Source of the DNA: Pseudomonas wuhanensis
Lineage (GTDB): Bacteria > Pseudomonadota > Gammaproteobacteria > Pseudomonadales > Pseudomonadaceae
Assembly: GCF_030687395.1 (NCBI RefSeq)
Contig: NZ_CP117430.1
Coordinates: forward strand, 1,240,001 to 1,304,000
DNA: 64,000 nt
Direction of reading: 5' to 3'
Both the position numbers and the translations under genes were made by a program. The stretch's first letter is position 1. Each line of letters starts with the position of its first letter. Of the stretch, positions 57,069 through 64,000 are shown piece by piece. The notes below the pieces were generated by a model. The model was not told the DNA's origin and did no database searches. It was given only the letters and a program-made list of their open reading frames with translations.

Positions 57069-57827
57069 ATGTCCCTGCGCTTCGCGCTGCTTGTGCTGTT
57101 GGCCAGCCTCTGTGCTGGTTGTGTCCTGTCGGGCGATTTCAACCCGATGAAGACCAGCAAGGGCCGTGATGAAGCGCGTGCCGCCTACGTGCAGCTGGGC
57201 CTGGGGTATCTGCAGCAGGGCATGACCGAGCGCGCCAAAGTCCCGTTGAAGAAGGCCTTGGACCTGGACAGCTCGGATCCTGACGCCAACGCGGCACTGG
57301 GGCTGGTGTTCCAGGCCGAGATGGAACCGGAACTGGCCGATCAGCATTTTCGCAAGGCACTGTCCTCTCGTCCCGCCGATGCGCGAATCCTGAATAACTA
57401 CGGCAGTTTTCTTTTCGAAGAGAAACGTTACAAAGAGGCGTACGAACGCTTCGAACAGGCCGCTGCCGATACCCTGTATCCTGAGCGTTCACGGGTTTTC
57501 GAAAACCTGGGCATGACCGCTTCAAAGCTTGGCCAGCGTGATCTGGCCCGCCAGCAACTGGAAAAAGCCCTGCGTTTGAATCGACAACAGCCACGTGCAT
57601 TGCTGGAAATGGCTGAGTTGTCTTACGAAGACAGGCATTATGTGCCCGCGCGTGACTACTACGACCGTTTTAGCCTGCTCACCGAACAAAATGCACGTAG
57701 TCTATTGCTCGGCGTTCGGCTGGCAAAAGTGTTCGAAGATCGCGACAAGGCCGCCAGTTTTGGCCTGCAATTAAAACGACTCTATCCCGGTACGCCGGAA
57801 TATCAGCAATACCTGTCGGAGCAATGA
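57069..57827 (+). CDS. pilF: Type IV pilus biogenesis lipoprotein PilF (PilW)
   Basis: A 252-residue lipoprotein: signal peptide with lipobox SLCAGC (cysteine near residue 18), then about six TPR repeats (AYVQLGLGYLQQGMTERAKVPLKKALDLD and similar, read in parts). It pilots the secretin PilQ to the outer membrane. It overlaps rodZ by one to four bases. The pilF-rodZ-ispG-hisS order is conserved in Pseudomonas. Confidence 0.95.
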   Translation: MSLRFALLVLLASLCAGCVLSGDFNPMKTSKGRDEARAAYVQLGLGYLQQGMTERAKVPLKKALDLDSSDPDANAALGLVFQAEMEPELADQHFRKALSSRPADARILNNYGSFLFEEKRYKEAYERFEQAAADTLYPERSRVFENLGMTASKLGQRDLARQQLEKALRLNRQQPRALLEMAELSYEDRHYVPARDYYDRFSLLTEQNARSLLLGVRLAKVFEDRDKAASFGLQLKRLYPGTPEYQQYLSEQ

Positions 57828-58852
57828 TGAAAGCGGCGCATCCCGAAGTTGTAGCAGCGAATCGCGTTAACCCCGGTGAGACTTTGCGCCAGGCCCGCGA
57901 AAGCAATGGCTGGTCGCTGGCCGAAGTGGCCCTCAAGCTCAACCTCACCGTCAATTCCCTGAGCAATCTGGAAGCTGGCGCTTTCGACAGGCTGCCTGGG
58001 CACACCTTTGCTCGTGGCTATATTCGCGCGTATGCCAAATTGCTCGGTATGGACCAAACTATTCTGGTCCAGCAGTTCGACCAATCCACCGGCACCGACT
58101 CACAGGGCAGCAACGTCCACAGCCTGGGGCGTATCGAAGAGCCGGTTCGGGTTTCCCACACCATTTTGCGAATTGTCAGCCTGCTGTTGCTGCTCGCGGT
58201 GATTGGCGGTGGTTTTATCTGGTGGCAGGATCAAACTTCATTGCGCACCAAGGACCTGATCGGCCTGGCTCCGGAACACGTTGAAGTCGAAGGCGCCGAC
58301 GGCACCACCCAGATCCATCCACTGGACGAGCCGGAAGACCAAGCGGTTGCGCAGGGGCAGGCTGAAGGTGAGACGCCTCTTGCGCTGCCTCAGACCGAGA
58401 CTTCGACCGAAGAGCCAGTCAGTGCCGAAACGAGCGCGCCGGCGCCAGCAGCTCCAGCAGTAACGCCTGCGGCGGCGGCCCACAGCACTGCTCCGGTGGT
58501 CGCGACACCGGCGACGCCTGCCCCGGCTGTTCCCGCTGTACCTGCACCGGTTGTCACGGCCCCGATTGCTCCGACCGCCCCGGCTCCAGCTCCGGCAGCT
58601 CCGGTGGCCGGCCAAGGCCAGGTGCAACTGCAATTCACCGCCGATTGCTGGACGCAAGTGACCGATGGCACGGGTAAGGTGCTGTTGAGTGGTCTCAAGC
58701 GTAAAGGCGAAAATGTTACTGTCAGCGGCAAACCGCCTTTTTCCGTGCGTCTGGGCTTCGCCCGTGGCGCGCAGGTCAGTTACAACGGGCAGGTGGTTGA
58801 TGTCGCTCCGTTCACCAGTGGCGAGACTGCTCGCCTGAAGTTGGGTCAATAA
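57827..58852 (+). CDS. rodZ: Cell-shape protein RodZ
   Basis: A 341-residue inner-membrane protein. An N-terminal helix-turn-helix that binds MreB (GETLRQARESNGWSLAEVA; NLEAGAFDRLPGHTFARGYIRAYA in shorter pieces) is followed by one membrane segment (about 114-132, IVSLLLLLAVIGGGFIWW). A long Pro/Ala linker (about 200-265, repeated APAP, PAVPA) and a periplasmic DUF4115 beta-domain complete it. It couples the MreB cytoskeleton to wall synthesis. The second of two adjacent ATGs (57827) has better spacing from GGAG. Confidence 0.94.
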   Translation: MKAAHPEVVAANRVNPGETLRQARESNGWSLAEVALKLNLTVNSLSNLEAGAFDRLPGHTFARGYIRAYAKLLGMDQTILVQQFDQSTGTDSQGSNVHSLGRIEEPVRVSHTILRIVSLLLLLAVIGGGFIWWQDQTSLRTKDLIGLAPEHVEVEGADGTTQIHPLDEPEDQAVAQGQAEGETPLALPQTETSTEEPVSAETSAPAPAAPAVTPAAAAHSTAPVVATPATPAPAVPAVPAPVVTAPIAPTAPAPAPAAPVAGQGQVQLQFTADCWTQVTDGTGKVLLSGLKRKGENVTVSGKPPFSVRLGFARGAQVSYNGQVVDVAPFTSGETARLKLGQ

Positions 58853-58855
58853 GTC

Positions 58856-59965
58856 ATGCACGGCGAATCTCCAATCAAACGTCGCGAATCCCGCAAGATC
58901 TGGGTCGGTAACGTGCCCGTGGGCGGCGATGCGCCTATCGCTGTTCAGAGCATGACCAACAGCGACACCAATGACGTGGCCGCCACCGTGGCCCAGATCA
59001 ATCGTCTGGAAGCGGCTGGCGTCGATATCGTGCGGGTTTCCGTGCCGGACATGGACGCCGCCGAAGCCTTCGGCAAGATCAAGCAGCTGGTCAAAGTGCC
59101 GTTGGTGGCCGACATCCACTTCGACTACAAGATCGCTTTGCGCGTAGCCGAACTGGGTGTGGATTGCCTGCGGATCAACCCGGGCAACATCGGTCGTGAA
59201 GACCGCGTGCGTGCGGTGGTCGATGCCGCCCGTGATCGCGGGATTCCAATCCGCATCGGCGTCAACGCCGGCTCCCTGGAAAAAGACCTGCAAAAGAAAT
59301 ATGGCGAGCCGACTCCGGCTGCGCTGGTCGAGTCCGCCTTGCGTCACGTTGAACACCTCGAGCGCCTGAATTTCCAGGACTTCAAGGTCAGCGTGAAAGC
59401 CTCCGACGTGTTCATGGCCGTCGCCGCTTACCGCTTGCTGGCCAAGGAAATCGTCCAGCCGCTGCATCTGGGTATTACCGAAGCCGGTGGTTTGCGCTCA
59501 GGCACAGTGAAATCCGCCGTGGGCCTCGGTATGCTGCTCGCCGAAGGGATTGGCGATACTATTCGCATCTCGTTGGCGGCCGACCCGGTCGAGGAAGTGA
59601 AAGTCGGCTACGACATTCTCAAATCCCTGCACCTGCGTTCCCGTGGAATCAACTTCATCGCCTGCCCGAGCTGCTCGCGGCAGAACTTCGATGTGGTCAA
59701 AACCATGAACGAGCTGGAAGGGCGTCTCGAAGACCTGCTGGTGCCGCTGGATGTCGCGGTAATCGGTTGCGTGGTCAACGGGCCGGGCGAAGCCAAGGAA
59801 GCCCATATCGGCTTGACCGGCGGTACGCCAAACCTGATTTACATCGACGGCAAGCCGGCGCAGAAACTGACTAATGACAATCTGGTGGATGAGCTCGAAC
59901 GATTGATCCGCCAGAAAGCGGCCGAAAAGGTCGAAGCCGACGCGGCTGTAATCGCTCGCGGCTGA
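58856..59965 (+). CDS. ispG: 4-hydroxy-3-methylbut-2-en-1-yl diphosphate synthase
   Basis: A 369-residue [4Fe-4S] enzyme (GcpE) of the MEP isoprenoid pathway. It reduces MEcPP to HMBPP. A TIM-barrel half ([19 protein letters not shown]) precedes the cluster-binding C-terminal half with cysteines in [12 protein letters not shown] and [17 protein letters not shown]. It starts 3 bases after rodZ. Confidence 0.97.
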   Translation: MHGESPIKRRESRKIWVGNVPVGGDAPIAVQSMTNSDTNDVAATVAQINRLEAAGVDIVRVSVPDMDAAEAFGKIKQLVKVPLVADIHFDYKIALRVAELGVDCLRINPGNIGREDRVRAVVDAARDRGIPIRIGVNAGSLEKDLQKKYGEPTPAALVESALRHVEHLERLNFQDFKVSVKASDVFMAVAAYRLLAKEIVQPLHLGITEAGGLRSGTVKSAVGLGMLLAEGIGDTIRISLAADPVEEVKVGYDILKSLHLRSRGINFIACPSCSRQNFDVVKTMNELEGRLEDLLVPLDVAVIGCVVNGPGEAKEAHIGLTGGTPNLIYIDGKPAQKLTNDNLVDELERLIRQKAAEKVEADAAVIARG

Positions 59966-60002
59966 GCCTGACTGAAGAGCCGAACGAATTTAAGGATTTA
60001 AA

Positions 60003-61292
60003 GTGAGCAAGTCTCTGCAAGCCATTCGTGGCATGAACGACATCCTGCCCGAACAGACTCCCCTGTGGCGTCATTTCGAGGGCACCGTCTCGCGTTTGCT
60101 GGATAACTACGGTTACAAGCAAATCCGCATGCCGATCGTCGAGTTCACCGAGCTGTTCAAACGCTCCATCGGTGAAGTGACCGACATCGTCGAAAAAGAG
60201 ATGTACACCTTCGAGGACCGCAACGGCGATTCCCTGACCCTGCGCCCTGAAGGCACGGCGGCCTGTGTGCGTGCGGTGCTCGAGCACGGCATCACCGGCG
60301 GCGGCCAGGTGCAGAAACTCTGGTACATCGGCCCGATGTTCCGTCACGAACGTCCACAGAAAGGTCGTTATCGCCAGTTCCACCAGATCGGTTGCGAAGT
60401 CTTCAACCTCGACGGTCCGGACATCGACGCCGAGCTGATCGTGCTGACCTGGCGCCTGTGGGGCGAGCTGGGTATCCGCGATGCGGTCAAGCTCGAACTC
60501 AATAGCCTGGGCACCAGCGAGTCCCGTGGCCGTTATCGTGAAGCCCTGGTCGAATACCTGTCCGCTCGCCTGGATCAACTGGACGAAGACAGCCAGCGTC
60601 GTCTGAAGACCAACCCGCTGCGGGTTCTGGATACCAAGAACCCCGACACCCAAGCGGCATTGGCCGACGCGCCAAAAATGGCCGACTACCTCGACGAAGA
60701 ATCCCGCGTGCACTTCGAGGGCCTCAAGACTCGTCTGGACGCCGCCGGCATTCCTTATGTGATCAACCCGAAGCTGGTTCGCGGGCTGGATTACTACAGC
60801 AAGACCGTTTTCGAATGGGTCACCGACAAGTTGGGCGCTCAGGGCACCGTGTGTGCCGGTGGTCGTTACGACGGTCTGGTGGAGCAGATGGGCGGCAAGC
60901 CGACCACGGGCGTCGGTTTCGCCATGGGCATCGAGCGTCTGGTGCTGCTGCTTGAAACCCTGGAGCAGATTCCCGAAGAAATCTCCCGTCAGGTCGATGT
61001 CTACCTCTGCGCCTTCGGTGAAGCCGCCGAACTGGCCGGTCTGGTCCTGAGCGAGCGTATTCGTGATCAATTGCCCAACCTGCGCCTGCAAGTCAATGCC
61101 GGCGCCGGCAGCTTCAAAAGCCAGTTCAAGAAAGCCGACAAGAGCGGTGCGCTGTACGCATTGATTCTCGGTGAGGACGAAATGGCCCAGCAAGTGGTAG
61201 GTTTCAAACCCCTGCGTGGCCAGGGCGAACAACAAAGCATTGCCTGGGATGCGCTTGCTGCACACCTGGCCACCTGCGTCGTGCAGGGTTGA
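60003..61292 (+). CDS. hisS: Histidyl-tRNA synthetase
   Basis: A 429-residue class II synthetase. Motif 2 region ([21 protein letters not shown] in pieces), the histidine-specific [15 protein letters not shown] and motif 3 ([15 protein letters not shown]) are present, and the C-terminal anticodon-binding domain is complete. GTG 60003 ([18 protein letters not shown]) has TAAGGA upstream. It sits between ispG and yfgM. Confidence 0.97.
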   Translation: MSKSLQAIRGMNDILPEQTPLWRHFEGTVSRLLDNYGYKQIRMPIVEFTELFKRSIGEVTDIVEKEMYTFEDRNGDSLTLRPEGTAACVRAVLEHGITGGGQVQKLWYIGPMFRHERPQKGRYRQFHQIGCEVFNLDGPDIDAELIVLTWRLWGELGIRDAVKLELNSLGTSESRGRYREALVEYLSARLDQLDEDSQRRLKTNPLRVLDTKNPDTQAALADAPKMADYLDEESRVHFEGLKTRLDAAGIPYVINPKLVRGLDYYSKTVFEWVTDKLGAQGTVCAGGRYDGLVEQMGGKPTTGVGFAMGIERLVLLLETLEQIPEEISRQVDVYLCAFGEAAELAGLVLSERIRDQLPNLRLQVNAGAGSFKSQFKKADKSGALYALILGEDEMAQQVVGFKPLRGQGEQQSIAWDALAAHLATCVVQG

Positions 61293-61332
61293 AGCTGTCA
61301 AACAGCCGATTTAGCGATTAAGGAGTATTGGG

Positions 61333-61974
61333 GTGTCGAGTACCGAAGACGAACATCTGGCGGAGTTGAAGGACTGGTGGACACGCAACGGCAAGCCCCT
61401 GGTCACTGGCGGCCTGTTGGCGCTGGTCATCGTGTTCGGCTGGCAGGCCTTTCAGAAGTATCAGAGCAATCAGTCGCAAGGCGCCTCGATTCTCTATCAG
61501 CAATTGCTCGAAACCACGCTGACGCCTGACGGCAAGCCTGATGCTGCACGTGTTTCGGACCTGGCCGGCAAGCTCAACAGCGAGTTCGGCGGCACCGCTT
61601 ACGCGCAATACGGCAGCCTGTTCATGGCGAAAGTCGCGGTCGACAGCGGCAAGCTGGACGACGCAGCCACCGAGCTGAAAGCCATTGTCGACAAACCGGC
61701 CAATCCGGCACTCGGCGAAATTGCCCGTCAGCGCCTGGCGCAGGTGCTGGCCGCGCAGAACAAGGTCGATGAAGCCCTGAAACTGCTCGAAGGCGATGCC
61801 GACAAAGCTTTCCTGGCTACTCGCGAAGAACTCAAAGGCGACCTGCTGGTGCAGTTGGGTCGTACCGACGAAGCGAACACGGCGTATCAAAAAGCCAAGG
61901 CGGCACTGTCGGATGAAGCGGCGGTCGGCGGCCTACAAATCAAGCTGGACGACCTGGCCAAAGGGGATGCGTGA
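61333..61974 (+). CDS. yfgM: YfgM-like TPR membrane protein (SecYEG ancillary)
   Basis: A 213-residue protein with a cytoplasmic N-terminus (MSSTEDEHLAELKDWW), one membrane helix (about 24-41, VTGGLLALVIVFGWQAF) and a periplasmic TPR-like domain. E. coli YfgM binds the SecYEG-PpiD translocon and helps pass proteins to periplasmic chaperones. GTG 61333 has AAGGAG about 9 bases upstream. It is followed by bamB, as in enterobacteria. Confidence 0.93.
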   Translation: MSSTEDEHLAELKDWWTRNGKPLVTGGLLALVIVFGWQAFQKYQSNQSQGASILYQQLLETTLTPDGKPDAARVSDLAGKLNSEFGGTAYAQYGSLFMAKVAVDSGKLDDAATELKAIVDKPANPALGEIARQRLAQVLAAQNKVDEALKLLEGDADKAFLATREELKGDLLVQLGRTDEANTAYQKAKAALSDEAAVGGLQIKLDDLAKGDA

Positions 61975-61975
61975 C

Positions 61976-63118
61976 GTGATCCGTTGGAAACATGCAGCAT
62001 TGCTGGCTCTGGCCATATTGGCCGCGGGTTGCAGCAGCAACAGCAAAAAAGAATTGCCACCGGCCGAGTTGACCGACTTCAAAGAAGAAGTGGTTCTGCA
62101 GAAGCAGTGGAGTCGTTCGATCGGTGACGGTCAGGGCGAAACCTACAACATGCTGGTTCCGGCGATCGATGGCGATACCATCTATGCCGGCGACGTCACC
62201 GGTGTGGTGATGGCGATGGATCGCAGCAATGGCGACGTCAAATGGAAGAAAGATCTCGAACTGCCTGTCTCCGGCGCCGTTGGCGTGGGTTACGGTCTGG
62301 TCATGATCGGCACGCTCAAGGGCGAAATCGTTGCCCTGGATGCCAGCAGCGGTGAAGAGAAATGGCGCGCTCGCGTGACCAGTGAAGTGCTCGCGCCGCC
62401 GGCCACCAACGGTGACGTTGTTGTGGTTCAGACCCAGGATGACCGTCTGATCGGTCTGGATGCCGCTACCGGCAACCAGCGCTGGTTGTATGACAGCACG
62501 CCAGCGGTTCTTACTCTGCGCGGTACCAGCGCACCGATCGTCACCAACCGCCTCGCGGTGGCTGGCCTGTCGACTGGTAAAGTGGTCGCTCTGGATGTTT
62601 CCAACGGCGTGCCGGTGTGGGAACAGCGCGTAGCGATTCCACAAGGTCGTTCGGAGCTGGAGCGTGTGGTCGATATCGACGGTGGCTTGCTGCTGTCCGG
62701 CGGTACGCTGTATGTCGCCAGCTATCAGGGTCGTGTTGCGGCACTGGACCTGGAAAGCGGCCGTCAGCTCTGGCAGCGTGATGCTTCCAGTTATGCCGGC
62801 GTTGCTCAGGGTTTTGGCAGCGTCTACGTGAGCCTGTCCGCAGGCACCGTTGAAGGCGTCGACGAACGTTCTACCACTGCGTTGTGGAGCAACGATTCGC
62901 TGGCCCGCCGTCAACTGTCGGCTCCGGAAGTGTTCTCCAGCTATGTTGCAGTCGGTGATATGGAAGGCTACCTGCACCTGCTGAGTCAGGTGGACGGTCG
63001 TTTCGTCGGCCGCGAGCGCATCGACAGCGATGGCCTGCGTGCCCGTCCGCTGGTGGTGGGTGACACGATTTATGTGTATGGCAACAGCGGCAAACTGGAA
63101 GCCCTGACCATCAAGTAA
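61976..63118 (+). CDS. bamB: Outer membrane assembly lipoprotein BamB
   Basis: A 380-residue lipoprotein with signal peptide and lipobox LAAGC (cysteine near residue 19), then an eight-bladed PQQ-like beta-propeller (repeats such as VVMAMDRSNGDVKWKKD, IVALDASSGEEKWRAR). It binds BamA in the beta-barrel assembly complex. GTG 61976 (MIRWKHAALLALAIL) has AAGGGG 9 bases upstream. The ATG at 61967 would abut that site. Confidence 0.95.
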   Translation: MIRWKHAALLALAILAAGCSSNSKKELPPAELTDFKEEVVLQKQWSRSIGDGQGETYNMLVPAIDGDTIYAGDVTGVVMAMDRSNGDVKWKKDLELPVSGAVGVGYGLVMIGTLKGEIVALDASSGEEKWRARVTSEVLAPPATNGDVVVVQTQDDRLIGLDAATGNQRWLYDSTPAVLTLRGTSAPIVTNRLAVAGLSTGKVVALDVSNGVPVWEQRVAIPQGRSELERVVDIDGGLLLSGGTLYVASYQGRVAALDLESGRQLWQRDASSYAGVAQGFGSVYVSLSAGTVEGVDERSTTALWSNDSLARRQLSAPEVFSSYVAVGDMEGYLHLLSQVDGRFVGRERIDSDGLRARPLVVGDTIYVYGNSGKLEALTIK

Positions 63119-63125
63119 AGACTAT

Positions 63126-63225
63126 GCTTGGGGTTTAACCCCCAAGCGGCCTTGCTCTGCAAGGTTTGCGGCACTCCCAAGTGCTGCCCCGAGCACCAGC
63201 CGCTGCCTCGCAGCGGCTTTTGTAT
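63126..63225 (+). ncRNA. Run of four hairpins between bamB and der, ending as a terminator
   Basis: Four perfect stems follow one another: GCTTGGGG/CCCCAAGC (63126-63147), CCTTGC/GCAAGG (63150-63164), GCACT/AGTGC (63171-63184), and AGCCGCTGC/GCAGCGGCT (63198-63218) followed by TTTTGTATTTT. The third can be replaced by GTGCT/AGCAC (63181-63196). It may be a 3' UTR with terminator or the body of a small RNA released from bamB mRNA. No promoter was found. Confidence 0.5.
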
Positions 63226-63253
63226 TTTCTGAAATAACGAAGTGGAGAGCCGC

Positions 63254-64000
63254 ATGGTTCCCGTAATCGCCCTGGTGGGCCGACCGAACGTCGGCAAGTC
63301 CACCTTGTTCAACCGCCTGACCAGGACTCGCGACGCCATCGTCGGCGACTTGTCCGGTCTGACCCGTGATCGCCAGTACGGTGAGGCCAAGTGGCAAGGG
63401 CGTTCCTACATTCTGGTCGACACCGGCGGTATCTCCGGTGACGAGCACGGTATGGACGAAAAAATGGCCGAGCAGTCGCTGCTGGCCATTGAAGAAGCGG
63501 ATGTCGTTTTATTCCTGGTAGATGCCAAGGCCGGTTTCACCGCGGCCGACCAGATGATCGCCGAGCACTTGCGCAAGCGTAACAAGCGTTCTTACGTGGT
63601 TGCCAACAAGGTTGACAACATCGACCCTGAAATGGCCCGCGCCGAATTTGCTCCGTTGGGCATGGGCCACGCGATCCCGATCGCCGGTGCCCATGGTCGT
63701 GGCATCACCCAGATGCTGGAAATCGCCCTGAGCGACTTCCCGAAAGACGAAGAAGAGCAGGAAGAAGGCGAAGAAGAAATCGTTGCCGAAGGTGAGGAAG
63801 CCAAGCGCATTCCTGGCCCAAGCGAAAAAGACGGTATCAAGATCGCCATCATCGGCCGTCCGAACGTCGGCAAGTCGACCCTGGTCAACCGCATGCTCGG
63901 TGAAGACCGGGTTATCGTTTATGACCAGCCCGGCACCACCCGCGACAGCATCTACATCCCGTTTGAACGTAACGACGAGAAGTACACGCTGATCGACACC
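63254..64000 (+). CDS. der: Ribosome assembly GTPase Der (EngA), 5' part
   Basis: The first 249 codons of Der, open at the right edge. The first G domain ([29 protein letters not shown]) is followed by an acidic linker ([11 protein letters not shown], about residues 164-174) and the start of the second G domain ([24 protein letters not shown]). The tandem G domains are diagnostic. It functions in 50S subunit assembly. GTGGAGAG precedes ATG 63254. Confidence 0.96.
   Translation, partial: MVPVIALVGRPNVGKSTLFNRLTRTRDAIVGDLSGLTRDRQYGEAKWQGRSYILVDTGGISGDEHGMDEKMAEQSLLAIEEADVVLFLVDAKAGFTAADQMIAEHLRKRNKRSYVVANKVDNIDPEMARAEFAPLGMGHAIPIAGAHGRGITQMLEIALSDFPKDEEEQEEGEEEIVAEGEEAKRIPGPSEKDGIKIAIIGRPNVGKSTLVNRMLGEDRVIVYDQPGTTRDSIYIPFERNDEKYTLIDT

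Overview
The window comes from a Pseudomonas chromosome, most likely the P. fluorescens group. It carries HupN, IscRSUA-HscBA-Fdx-IscX, and a NagE/NagF/NagA cluster with a fused EIIA-HPr-EI. It also carries many Pseudomonas REP palindromes (core TGTGGGAGCGGGCTTGCCCGCG and a second GTGGCGAGGGGGCTTGCCCCC class) and codon use typical of the genus. Almost everything is core genome, and there is no phage, plasmid, IS, CRISPR or rRNA/tRNA gene.

Layout. 1-4.8 kb: the start of an unrecognised minus-strand gene cut by the left edge, a GST-family protein, a membrane-anchored glutaredoxin coupled to the nucleoid protein YejK, the HU protein HupN and the rRNA methylase RlmF. 5-12.9 kb: valS, a small conserved protein, holC and pepA on the minus strand, divergent from the LPS exporter permeases lptF-lptG. 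13-19.3 kb: lepA-lepB-(39-codon ORF)-rnc-era-recO-pdxJ (translation, secretion, RNA processing, repair, vitamin B6). 19.4-25.3 kb: mltF (minus) divergent from purL, then a small NIF3/CutA-like protein. 25.3-26.7 kb: an accessory-looking patch with a ~350-bp structured repeat and a DUF6124 gene behind an elaborate leader. 26.8-34.1 kb: a minus-strand N-acetylglucosamine operon (GntR regulator, nagA, SIS deaminase, EIIA-HPr-EI, EIICB) read from one promoter with TGGTAT operators. 34.4-42.9 kb: L,D-transpeptidase, two Nudix enzymes, gamma-carbonic anhydrase, DUF1289, VUT permease, purT, MFS transporter, CorC-like and CcsA-like membrane proteins. 43.2-46.7 kb: ffh, rpsP-rimM-trmD-rplS. 47-49.5 kb: suhB divergent from trmJ-cysE. 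49.7-55.4 kb: the complete isc Fe-S assembly operon. 55.4-64 kb: ndk, rlmN (a radical-SAM Fe-S enzyme), pilF, rodZ, ispG (Fe-S), hisS, yfgM, bamB and the start of der.

Compared with my memory of P. aeruginosa PAO1 gene order, the window joins four blocks that are separate there (valS-lptG, lepA-pdxJ, mltF-rplS, suhB-der). The joins lie at about 13.0, 19.3 and 46.9 kb.

The most interesting signal is the 26.0-26.2 kb leader of the DUF6124 gene. It has a consensus promoter with a perfect palindrome bracketing the -10 box, and a 16-bp stem containing a cUUCGg hairpin. A loop there can pair with the ribosome binding site over 8 bp. An overlapping 49-codon ORF ends in ATGA on the gene's start codon. 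Other points worth a look are a run of four perfect hairpins between bamB and der, a terminator whose loop is the ndk -10 box, a NagE with a degenerate second EIIB domain, and the tiny coupled ORF between lepB and rnc.
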